Part shown: positions 32,946-41,500 of the stretch, piece after piece
Position numbering within the stretch: the first letter of the stretch is position 1
Layout: each line of letters starts with the position of its first letter
DNA from: Streptomyces sp. DSM 110735
Lineage (GTDB): Bacteria; Actinomycetota; Actinomycetes; Streptomycetales; Streptomycetaceae
Assembly: GCF_016482685.1 (NCBI RefSeq)
Contig: NZ_JACYHF010000033.1
Coordinates: 1 to 57,153 of the forward strand
Length of the DNA: 57,153 nucleotides
Reading direction: 5' to 3'
Program-made: the position numbers and the translations under genes
Notes under the pieces: generated by a model
Seen by the model: only the letters and a program-made list of their open reading frames with translations
The model's database searches: none
Told to the model about the DNA's origin: nothing

Positions 32946-34205
32946 ATGAAGCCGGACTTCCGTCGACGCGGTACCGCAACCGCCCTCAGGGCGAAGCGCC
33001 TTGCCGCCATGTGCTCGGCCCTGGGCGCCTTGGTGATCGCGTCGGGCGGGCTGGCGCCCGCAGCCGCTGCGTCGGACATCCAGTCGAAGCAGTGGTACCT
33101 GAAGGCGATGGGTGCCGACGAGATATGGAAGTACAGCACGGGCAAGGGGGTGAAGGTCGCTGTCATCGATTCGGGCGTGAATCCGGCGACGCCCTCCCTC
33201 AAGGGGCAAGTGCTGGTCAAAGATGTACCGAAGAGTGTGGCCTATCACGCAACCCGGGACTATGACGGCCATGGCACCGGTATGGCTGAGATCATCGCGG
33301 GCACCGGCGCTGGCGGCGGCGTGAAGGGACTCGCACCGGGAGCGAAGATCGTTCCTTATCGCATCTACGGGGCGTCGCTGAAAGACCCGAAAGAGGCAGA
33401 GAAGAGTCCCAACTCCACTGCGGCGATCCGAGCCGCCGCCGACAGCGATGCCAAGATCATCAACATGTCGTTTGGTTCTCCCTATTACAACACCGACGAG
33501 GAAGCTGCCATCAAGTACGCAGCATCCAAGGGCAAGTTGATGTTCGCTTCCATCGGTAACAGCGGTGCCAAGTCCAACAAGAAGGAATATCCGGTCGTCG
33601 ATCCCCACGTCGTCGGGGTGGCCGCCATAGACGAGTCCGGCACTGTCGCCAAGTTCTCCACTCACGGCAACTATGTAGATCTGGCGGCGCCGGGTATCGA
33701 TGTGCCCGGCTGGTGCGACAACACCTTCACCGAGTACTGCGCCACCGACGGCACCAGCCCCGCGTCCGCCATCGCCTCCGCCTCCGCCGCCCTGATCTGG
33801 TCCGCCCACCCCGACTGGACCGCCAACCAGGTCCTCCGCTCCCTCATCGACACCGCCGCCCGAACCTGGCCGAAGGACAAGCCGGGCACGTACCTCGGCT
33901 ACGGAGTGGTCCGCCCCCGCCGCGTCCTGATCAACAAGAACATCGACCCGGGCCCGGCGAACGTAGACCCTCTCGCGAAGGAGAACGGAACGGCGGACGG
34001 CGACGGTGAGGACGCCAAGTCCAGCCCGACCCGGTCGGCGAAGCCCTCCGCGGGAGAGAAGGCCGGTGGACAGACCTCCGCCGCCGCCAGGACCCAGGAC
34101 TCCGGCGACGGCACCCGCACCTGGGTGACCATCGGCGCCGCAGCAGCCGTACTACTCATCGCAGGAGCCGGTTTCGCCGTGCTGCGCGCACGCCGCAACG
34201 CCTAG
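32946..34205 (+). CDS. Mycosin-like subtilisin protease, copy 2
   Basis: A 419-residue S8 protease with a signal peptide (LGALVIASGGLAPAAAA, cleavage near residue 42), Asp75 (VIDSGVN), His109 (GHGTGMAE), oxyanion Asn205 (SIGNSG) and Ser271 (DGTSPASA). A Lys/Ser/Asp-rich linker leads to a C-terminal membrane helix (~393-410, TIGAAAAVLLIAGAGFAVL) and RARR stop-transfer. All catalytic residues are present, so it is probably active, but around Ser and His it differs from copy 1. It belongs to the same operon direction as the WXG-tail protein and esxBA. Codons near 33,090-33,670 carry visibly more A/T than neighbours, which may mark an older transfer. Confidence 0.88.
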   Translation: MKPDFRRRGTATALRAKRLAAMCSALGALVIASGGLAPAAAASDIQSKQWYLKAMGADEIWKYSTGKGVKVAVIDSGVNPATPSLKGQVLVKDVPKSVAYHATRDYDGHGTGMAEIIAGTGAGGGVKGLAPGAKIVPYRIYGASLKDPKEAEKSPNSTAAIRAAADSDAKIINMSFGSPYYNTDEEAAIKYAASKGKLMFASIGNSGAKSNKKEYPVVDPHVVGVAAIDESGTVAKFSTHGNYVDLAAPGIDVPGWCDNTFTEYCATDGTSPASAIASASAALIWSAHPDWTANQVLRSLIDTAARTWPKDKPGTYLGYGVVRPRRVLINKNIDPGPANVDPLAKENGTADGDGEDAKSSPTRSAKPSAGEKAGGQTSAAARTQDSGDGTRTWVTIGAAAAVLLIAGAGFAVLRARRNA

Positions 34206-34307
34206 ACCGGACCCCGCGTACGCGCGGCCGCTCACCGAGCGGTCGGCAGTCCGCCTGCCGGGGGCAGACGCCCCCACGCAAGGCCAGTTCACACAGAAGG
34301 GCATGAA

Positions 34308-34646
34308 ATGGCGCAGCGCCAGAAGGTAAGTGACAAGGACCTCATCGTCCTCGAAAAGGAGCTCCTGCACCGTTTCGAGAGCGTCAAGGGCCAGCTCAAG
34401 GAACTCCAGGCCCTGATCGACAGCCTGGAGGGCAACTGGAAGGGCATCGGTGCCGGTGCCTTCAACAAGAAGCAGACCGAGATCAACGAGCGCATGGTGC
34501 ACATCGGCGGCATCCTCGCGAAGTTCATCGAGGCGATGAGCCAGACCCGTCGCATCAAGGACGGCACCGAGGACGAGGTCCGCGCCCAGGTGCAGGGCAT
34601 CGACGTGGACCTCGGCGGCTCGCACTCCGCGCTGTCGAACTACTGA
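34308..34646 (+). CDS. esxB: WXG100 protein, EsxB-type
   Basis: A 112-residue helical-hairpin protein with the turn motif SLEGNWKGIGAGAF (W-K-G), flanked by helices LEKELLHRFESVKGQLKELQ and EINERMVHIGGILAKFIEAM. The C-terminal ~25 residues are an extended tail. Such proteins are secreted as heterodimers by ESX systems. The partner is EsxA, encoded 40 bp downstream; the esxB-then-esxA order is the one I recall from S. coelicolor. The ATG has AGAAGGG 6-7 nt upstream. It follows the second mycosin by 102 bp. Confidence 0.9.
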   Translation: MAQRQKVSDKDLIVLEKELLHRFESVKGQLKELQALIDSLEGNWKGIGAGAFNKKQTEINERMVHIGGILAKFIEAMSQTRRIKDGTEDEVRAQVQGIDVDLGGSHSALSNY

Positions 34647-34686
34647 TCCCCGCCCGCCCACCCCTTCTCGCGAAAACGGAGCAATC

Positions 34687-34989
34687 ATGAGCGTCAACAA
34701 CAGCGGCGAGCTGGAAGTCACTTACCAGAGCCTCGACGAGACCGCCACGCAGTTGGCCAACCACGCCAAGCGCCTCGAGGAGAGCCTGGAGGCCATCAAG
34801 CAGAAGGTCGCCGGTGTGGCCAGCATGTGGGAGGGCGAGGCGCACACCGTCTACGCCGAGCGCCAGGCCGACTGGGACAAGCAGGCCAAGGGCATCCACG
34901 AGGCCCTGATGGCCATCAGCCGCGTCGTCCACTCCGCAGGCGGCGACTACCTCGGCGGCGACAAGAAGGCCGCCAGCTACTACATGTAA
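34687..34989 (+). CDS. esxA: WXG100 protein, EsxA-type
   Basis: A 100-residue WXG100 protein: helix 1 SLDETATQLANHAKRLEES, turn motif SMWEGEAHTVY (W-E-G), then helix 2. The C-terminal end has YLGGD (Tyr88 to Asp92), matching the Y-x-x-x-D/E T7SS export signal after helix 2. It should form a heterodimer with EsxB and be exported by the EccB-E machine here. Work in S. coelicolor ties this pair to sporulation. RBS CGGAG lies 6 nt before the ATG. A 13-bp hairpin after the gene terminates it. Confidence 0.92.
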   Translation: MSVNNSGELEVTYQSLDETATQLANHAKRLEESLEAIKQKVAGVASMWEGEAHTVYAERQADWDKQAKGIHEALMAISRVVHSAGGDYLGGDKKAASYYM

Positions 34990-35002
34990 CCCCCGGCACA
35001 GC

Positions 35003-35039
35003 CAAAGGGTGGGCACGCACGGGAGGTGCCCACCCTTTG
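35003..35039. terminator. Bidirectional hairpin terminator after esxA
   Basis: A perfect 13-bp stem (35003-35015 with 35027-35039) with an 11-nt loop; one arm ends CCCTTTG. It lies between esxA and the convergent lipoprotein gene of cassette B. Confidence 0.85.
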
Positions 35040-35058
35040 CCGTACCCGCGTGTGGGAC

Positions 35059-35721
35059 TCAGGACCCCGTACGGCCTTCGTCCAGCCCCGCCCCCGAGGC
35101 ACACCCCGCCTCCCGCGCCACCGCCCGCGACATCGAGCCGAGGATCGCCATACGGTCGTCGTCGCGGTGCTCACCCCGCATCTGATTGGCCGCAGAGTAC
35201 ATTTCCGCCCTCACGTATTTCGCGTCCCCGACTTCCGATTGCCTGGGCTCGGCCTTGGTGGCGCACCGGAAGAACAGAAGGGCTCCGTAAGGGCCGGCCT
35301 TCGCGTAGACACCCAGGCCGTACAGGTTCTTCCCGGTGCCTTCGGGATACCGGTCAGCCGCCGAGAATCGAATCTCCAGCAGTGGATCCCCACTGGTGTT
35401 CTGAGATTTGTACACCCAGCACACGCCTTGTCGAGAGTACGTGTCGTGCAGATGGCCGACCGCGTATCGCACCGAGAACTTCTCCGGTTCACCGGCCTTG
35501 TTCGTCCCCGCGGCATCGTCGAACTGCGCCACGCCGGACAGACGACGCAGTGCGGCCTGCGCCTTCGGGTCGAGTGTCGCGTCACAGACCTTGGCAGCGG
35601 TCACGTGCGCGTCTTTGGCGTTGGCATTCCCCGGGTCTTCGCTGCACCCGCCAACGAGCAACGCCGTGACTGCGACGGCGAGGATCGGCCTGTATGTGCT
35701 CGACAATGAAATTTGCTGCAC
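35059..35721 (-). CDS. Small lipoprotein of T7SS cassette B
   Basis: A 220-residue protein with signal peptide and lipobox (VTALLVGGC, then SEDPG). The mature domain contains AKVCDATLDPKAQAALRRLSG, GVCWVYKSQN, LFFRCATKAE and a C-terminal EAGCASG, so four Cys are spaced like those of the cassette A lipoprotein. Codon use is more A/T-rich than in most neighbours. GTG at 35721 starts 12 nt after the large gene's stop. The pairing of a surface lipoprotein with a large WXG-like protein in both cassettes suggests a fixed functional relation, such as immunity, receptor or retention. That is inference. The family is not recognised. Confidence 0.75.
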   Translation of the reverse strand: MQQISLSSTYRPILAVAVTALLVGGCSEDPGNANAKDAHVTAAKVCDATLDPKAQAALRRLSGVAQFDDAAGTNKAGEPEKFSVRYAVGHLHDTYSRQGVCWVYKSQNTSGDPLLEIRFSAADRYPEGTGKNLYGLGVYAKAGPYGALLFFRCATKAEPRQSEVGDAKYVRAEMYSAANQMRGEHRDDDRMAILGSMSRAVAREAGCASGAGLDEGRTGS

Positions 35722-35733
35722 TTCCGTCCCCGA

Positions 35734-38016
35734 TCAGTCCTTGTACGGGGGGCGACCCCGGTAGTCGTTTTCCTCCGAGCCGATTCCCGTGTAGCTGTTC
35801 TTGATTCCCTCGATCCACTGCTCGTTGTCGGCAGTGTCCCGGGCCTTCGGGTAGTGCGCGAAGTATGAGTGATAGGTATTTCCGAGGTCGTTGGCACCCT
35901 GCCTGTAGAACTCGCTGCTGGCCATCTGCGACGGCACCAGCGGATCATCCTCCGCGTCGTCCGTGGACTTGTCGATCTGATGGCCAAGGAGCGTGTTGGC
36001 CGCGTCGGTGACCGTGTCGGCGGCCAGCGGAGCGATGACGAGAGCGGCGGCGGTCGACCCGGGAAGCGGGACGGCGGCGACGCCGCCGGCGACGACCGCT
36101 CCCACCGCCAGCTTCTTCCAGTCGGCGGACCGGCCCAGCGCCTTGTTGGCCTCCTCGGAGTTCTCGCCGTACGTCGTCGCGACCTGCTGTGCGCGGGAGT
36201 GGTCCAGAATGCCGCGTGCCTCGGCGCCCACCGACATGATGTCCCGGGCGTGGTTCATGTGGGCTTCGGTGGTCGGAGGGTGGGCGTCCAGCATGCTCAG
36301 GGTGTAGAGGTGCTGGGCCACCGTCACCGCCTTGTGGGAGTGCTCGTCCTGTCCGAGAACGCTCAGGAAATCGATGGCGCCCTGGTTGCCGAACTGAGCC
36401 CGTCCGGCGTACCGGGCGGGGAAGTCACCGGCGTCCTTGGCGTGATCGCCGATGCCGGAGAGTTCGTAGTCGAGATCGTCGATGTAGGCGCCCGCCATCT
36501 TGCCCAGGCTGTCGGCGAGTTCGGGCTGGTCGTGCAGCATCTTCGGACCGTCCTTGCCTCCGTAGAGGTAGGCGACCTGCTCCATGACACCGGCCGTGGC
36601 CGCGGTGCGTCCGTCACCCGCTGTGACGTCCTTCGCGGTGGCGTCGGCGGAGTATCCGGTGGTGGCCGCTTCCAGCGCCCGTCCCAGCGAGTTACGGCCC
36701 GCGACGTAGTCGTGGTTGCCCTCGAGCGTCGAGTCGGACAGCCAGACCCGTTCCTTCGTCAGGTATTTCAGATGACCGTTGACCTCGGAGTCCTTGTCGA
36801 CGGAGTCGCCGGTTCCGTCGGGCTGCGCGAAGAACTGCGTCGACGCGTCCGGGTTGTGGCCCAGAGCCTCCAGGAAGCCGGTCATGGGGTCGCGGCCGCG
36901 GTCGTTCTTGTAGCCCCAGTAGTTCAGGTCCCCCTGGTTCAGGTTGTTGATCCAGGGGCTCATGGGCTGCCCGTTGACCTGCTTGTCGTAGGCGAGGAGC
37001 TTGTCGCCGTAGTCGTTGAGGAACTGGTCGTCGTAGTCGCCGAAGCGCATCAGGTTGCTCATGACGGCGTAGCCGAGCGGATCGTTCGCGTCGTCGGTGC
37101 CGAGCTGGTGGGGGCCCAGCCCGATCATCTGCTTCTCCCAGCCCTGCATCCTGTCGCTGTCGGAGAGAGTGGCCCGGCCGATGACGGTTCCGAGGTTCTT
37201 CTGGAGTCGCTTCGCCTGTGCGGCGCGTTCCGGGTCGTACGTGCCCTGGTACGGATCGGCGATCCCTGCCCAGAACGTCAGTACCTTCTTGGGACCCACC
37301 TGGGTGGCGAACTCCTCCGCGAACAGGGGATCGTTCTTGTACTTGGCCAGAGCCGAGTTCAGTGAGGCGAGTTCGGTGTTGGTCACGTCGTGCGGGTTCT
37401 TCTTGAGGATCTTGGCCAGACGGTCGGCGTCCGCGACAGCCTTGGCCGCCGCGTCCCGGTCGCCGTAAGCGGCGCTGGAGAACCCGTACTTCGCCTGATT
37501 CACGATCAGCGTGAGGGCCTTGGCCGCAGTGCTGTCGCTCTCGGTGGCCTTGCTGAGGATGCGCTGGATCTCGTCACGGAGGGCGTCGACGTCCTTCTGG
37601 TCGACGGCGCCGGTGTTGCCACTGGGGTCGGCTGCCCAGTCGGGGCGCGTGTTGCCGCTGACGGTGAACGTGCCGTGACCGGTGTCGACGACGGTCAGGT
37701 TCTTCGCCGCTCCCCGCGCGATGGCCTCGTTCAACTGGGTTCGGTAATCGATCAGTTCGCCGCGGGTGTCTTTGAGGATCTTCGCCACGGTGTTCGCCTG
37801 CGTGTGGGCGTCGGCGAACTCCTTCGCCGTCTTGTCGATGAACTCACGGCTCACCTGGGCGTTCACGCCCGCCCAGTTCGCCTTGTCGGCCTTGGCCTTG
37901 AGGTTGTCGCGGGCGTCCGCCCGCAAGGTGTCGAGCTTCTTGGTCATCTCCTCCCAGTCGGTGATGGCTTCACCGAGCTGGGAGAAGTTGCCGTCACGCA
38001 GCGCGTTGAGGTCCAT
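35734..38016 (-). CDS. Large WXG-like T7SS substrate-type protein, cassette B (intact)
   Basis: A 760-residue signal-less protein. The first ~110 residues are an ESX-like helical domain (AITDWEEMTKKLDTLRAD, KANWAGVNAQVSREF, KTAKEFADAHTQANTVAKIL). A large helical body follows with landmarks shared with cassette A: RFGDYD, FLEALGHNPDAS followed by FF, and RALEAATTG. Near residues 630-675 is a Gly/Ala-rich hydrophobic stretch (AVGAVVAGGVAAV, AALVIAPLAAD) that could enter membranes. The C-terminus is polar (YHSYFAHYPKARD...). I recall such Streptomyces proteins filed as DUF6571. No toxin motif is recognised. It starts 5 nt after its partner's stop and lies downstream of eccC. Confidence 0.8.
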   Translation of the reverse strand: MDLNALRDGNFSQLGEAITDWEEMTKKLDTLRADARDNLKAKADKANWAGVNAQVSREFIDKTAKEFADAHTQANTVAKILKDTRGELIDYRTQLNEAIARGAAKNLTVVDTGHGTFTVSGNTRPDWAADPSGNTGAVDQKDVDALRDEIQRILSKATESDSTAAKALTLIVNQAKYGFSSAAYGDRDAAAKAVADADRLAKILKKNPHDVTNTELASLNSALAKYKNDPLFAEEFATQVGPKKVLTFWAGIADPYQGTYDPERAAQAKRLQKNLGTVIGRATLSDSDRMQGWEKQMIGLGPHQLGTDDANDPLGYAVMSNLMRFGDYDDQFLNDYGDKLLAYDKQVNGQPMSPWINNLNQGDLNYWGYKNDRGRDPMTGFLEALGHNPDASTQFFAQPDGTGDSVDKDSEVNGHLKYLTKERVWLSDSTLEGNHDYVAGRNSLGRALEAATTGYSADATAKDVTAGDGRTAATAGVMEQVAYLYGGKDGPKMLHDQPELADSLGKMAGAYIDDLDYELSGIGDHAKDAGDFPARYAGRAQFGNQGAIDFLSVLGQDEHSHKAVTVAQHLYTLSMLDAHPPTTEAHMNHARDIMSVGAEARGILDHSRAQQVATTYGENSEEANKALGRSADWKKLAVGAVVAGGVAAVPLPGSTAAALVIAPLAADTVTDAANTLLGHQIDKSTDDAEDDPLVPSQMASSEFYRQGANDLGNTYHSYFAHYPKARDTADNEQWIEGIKNSYTGIGSEENDYRGRPPYKD

Positions 38017-38021
38017 CCCCG

Positions 38022-38468
38022 TCAGCCGCCCTTCCGCTCGTCGAAGCCGTGGTCCAGCTCGGAGATGCTGCTGAGGGTGCCGGCAATGTAGGACTCGTCG
38101 GCCGCGTGCTGGTTCTTGGTGAAGCGCAGATGGTTGGAGATGTGGGCGCAGGCGTCGAGGAGCGTCTGCACCTGGTCGACCCAGTGCTGGGCGACATGAT
38201 CGAGGGCGGATCCGATGGCGAAGCCCTCGTCCGTGAGTCCTCCGGCCGCTTTCAGCGAGGACATGCGCGCGTGGTCGCTGTAGTGCCCGAAGTCCTCGAA
38301 CAGGCCGTGGGCCGCCTTGCCGATGGCGGTCAGGTCCGTGTCGTGCACGGTGAGATCACCGCGCGGAACCGGTCCGCCCCCGTCGGGGGGCACATGGTCG
38401 ATCCGCGTGTGCGCCGACCGGCTCTTCGCGGCGTCCGCCTTCAGTTGCTCCCACTCGTCCCACGCCAT
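38022..38468 (-). CDS. Small 'MAWDEWEQLK' partner protein, cassette B
   Basis: A 148-residue helical protein beginning MAWDEWEQLKADAAKSRSAHTRIDHV, nearly identical over its first ten residues to the cassette A partner. The core VQTLLDACAHISNHLRFTKNQH matches the VKSVLQACAHISDHLDFTKKLH core of cassette A. The Gly/Pro-rich loop at ~29-37 is shorter. No W-x-G motif or signal peptide. The start has GGGGAG about 9 nt upstream. It lies 71 bp after eccC and 5 bp before the large gene, all on the minus strand, so eccC, partner, large protein and lipoprotein may form one transcript. Chaperone or co-secreted partner is likely. Confidence 0.78.
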   Translation of the reverse strand: MAWDEWEQLKADAAKSRSAHTRIDHVPPDGGGPVPRGDLTVHDTDLTAIGKAAHGLFEDFGHYSDHARMSSLKAAGGLTDEGFAIGSALDHVAQHWVDQVQTLLDACAHISNHLRFTKNQHAADESYIAGTLSSISELDHGFDERKGG

Positions 38469-38539
38469 CCGTCGTCACTCCCCGTTGTCTCCCGCCACGT
38501 CCTCCGGATGCGGCCCCCGTCAAGCCGTGATCGGCAGCC

Positions 38540-41500
38540 CTAGTACTCCACCTCCACCACCCCCGTCTGCACCAACGGCTTCCCCCGCTTGCGTGACACG
38601 AAGACGCCGCGTCCCGCGGGCATCGGGCGGGGGCGGACGCCGCCGAGGACGTCGCCCTCGCCGGGGTCGCCCGCGAGGATGAGGCCCTGGGCGCCGAGTT
38701 CCTTCATGCGCTGGAGGAAGGGCTCGTAGGAGGCGCGGCTGGCGCCCGCGGAGGAGCGGGCGATGATGAAGCGGACGCCGACGTCGCGGGCGAAGGGGAG
38801 CATCTCGGTGAGTCCCGCGAGGGGGTTGCCGCTGGAGGTGGAGACGAGGTCGTAGTCGTCGATGACGACGAAGACCTGCGGACCCCGCCACCAGCTCCGT
38901 TCGCGGAGCTGCTGCGCGGTGACGTCGGCGGTCGGGGTGCGGCGCTGCATGAGGTCGGCGAGAGCCGTCATGTGGTGGTCCATCTGGCTGGACATGGGGA
39001 TGTACTCGGCCAGATGGGTCGCCGGGGTGACGTCCAGCAGGGAGCGCCGGTTGTCCACGACGAAGAACTTCGCCTCGTCGCCGCCGTACCGCAGGGTGAG
39101 CTGCTTGATCAGCAGCCGGAGCAGGTTGGACTTGCCGGACTCGCTCTCGCCGAAGATCAGGAAGAACGGGTCCTGTTCGAAGTCGAGGAAGACCGGCTCC
39201 AGGTTGTCCTCGTCGAGCGCGAAGGCGATCCCCTGCTTCGGGAAGCGGTCGCCCGAGGGCAGCTCCGAAGCTTCCAACTGGCGCGGCAGCAGGCGTACTT
39301 CGGGCGCGCCGGGACCCTGCCAGTGGCGGGAGACCTCGGTGGTCAGCGCGGCCGTGGCGTCCGCCAGGTCGGTGTCGGAGGTCAGCCCGTCGATGCGCGG
39401 CACGGCCGCCATGAAGTGCAGCTTCTGCGGGGAGAGACCGCGCCCCGGCACCCCGGCGGGCACGTTCGCCGCGACCTTGCGGTCGATCTCGGAGTCCATG
39501 ACGTCACCGAGCCGCAGTTCGAGCCGGTTCATCAGGTGGTCCTTGAGGTTCGCCCGGACCTCCATGGAGCGCGACGCGGTGATGACGACGTGGATGCCGT
39601 AGCCCAGACCGCGCGCGGCGATGTCCAGGACGGCAGGCTCCAGACCCTCGTAGTCGGTACGGAAGTTGCCCCAGCCGTCGATGACGAGGAAGACGTCGCC
39701 CCAGGGCTGGTCGGTGACCGAGATGTCGCCGCGCGCCCGGCGGGCGCGGAACTCCGCGATCGAGGGGATGCCCGCCGAGCGGAAGTACTCCTCGCGGCGG
39801 GTGAGCACGCCGTACACCTCGGAGACCGTGCGCCGCACCCGCTCCGGGTCCAGGCGCGAGGCGATCCCGCCGACGTGCGGCAGCCCGGCCACGGCCGCGA
39901 GACCGCCGCCGCCGAAGTCGAGTCCGTAGAACTGCACTTCCCGCGGGGTGTGGGTGAGCGCGAAGGAGCAGATCAGACTGCGCAGCATGGTGGACTTGCC
40001 GGACTGCGGGCCACCGAGGATCTGCATGTGCCCCGCCGCGCCGGAGAAGTCCAGCAGGAGCCGGTCGCGCCGCTGCTCGTACGGCTTGTCGACCAGACCG
40101 GCGGGGACGATCAGACGCCCCGCGCCCTCGTAGTCGGGCTGGGTGAGACCGCGCCCCGGCACCGGGGCGAGACCCGGCAGCAGCGCGTCGAGCGCGGGCG
40201 GGCTCTCCAGCGGCGGCAGCCACACCTGGTGCGCGGCGGGACCCTGCGCCTCCAGGCGGCGCACGACGACGTCGAGCACGGTGTCCGCGAGCGCGTCGTC
40301 CACGTCCTTGACGGACTCGGTGCGCTGCGCGGGCACGGCGACGTAGTGCACGGGCACCTCGGCCGCCGTGAACAGCACCGGGCGCCGGTCCACCGGCAGC
40401 GGACCGCCCGCCAGCGCGGCAGCGCCCTGCGGCCCGGAGCGGTACACCCCGGAGACGTACGCCGCCTTGAAGCGCACCATCTCGTCCGTGCCGTACTTCA
40501 GGAAGCCGGAACCGGGCACGTTCGGCAGCTCGTAGGCGTCCGGGACACCGAGCGCCGCGCGGGACTCGGCGGCGGAGAAGGTCCGCAGACCGATCCGGTA
40601 CGACAGATACGTCTCCAGACCGCGCAGCCGCCCCTCCTCCAGGCGCTGCGAGGCGAGCAGCAGATGCACGCCGAGCGAGCGGCCGATACGGCCGATCTGC
40701 ACGAACATCTCGATGAAGTCCGGCTTGGCGGTGAGGAGTTCGCTGAACTCGTCGATCACCAGGACCAGCGAGGGGATCGGCTGCAGGGGCGCACCGGCGG
40801 CGCGCGCCTTCTCGTAGTCGTGGATGTTGGCGTAGTTGCCCGCGTCGCGCAGCATCTCCTGGCGGCGGTTCAGCTCGCCGCGGATGGAGTCGCCCATGCG
40901 GTCGACCAGGGTGAGGTCGTCGGCCAGGTTGGTGATGACGGCGGCGACGTGCGGCATCTGCGACATGCCCGCGAAGGTCGCGCCGCCCTTGAAGTCGGCC
41001 AGGACGAAGTTCAGGGTCTCCGAGGAGTGGGTGACGGCGAGGCCGAGCACCAGCGTGCGCAGCAGCTCCGACTTGCCGGAACCGGTCGCGCCGACACACA
41101 GACCGTGCGGTCCCATGCCCTCCTGCGCCGCCTCCTTGAGGTCCAGCATGACCGGGCGGCCGTCCTCGCCGAGACCGATCGGCACCCGCAGCCGCTCGGC
41201 AAGCGCGCGCGGCCGCCAGGTCCGCTTGGTGTCCACGGAGGCGGCGTCACCGAGCCCGAGCAGATCGGTGAACTCCAGGTTGGCGAGCAGCGGTTCGTCG
41301 TCGTCACCGCCGGAAGCCATCCGCAGCGGCGCGAGCTGGCGGGCCAGCGCCTCGGCGGACTCGGGGGAGAGGGCGTCCGGAGTGCCCTCGTAGACGATCC
41401 CGTGGCCGGACTCCAGACGCAGCGAGCCGGGACGTACGACGACCGACAGATCGCCCGCCATCCCGGTGGGCTCGCCCGGCGCCACCTCGACCAGCGTGAC

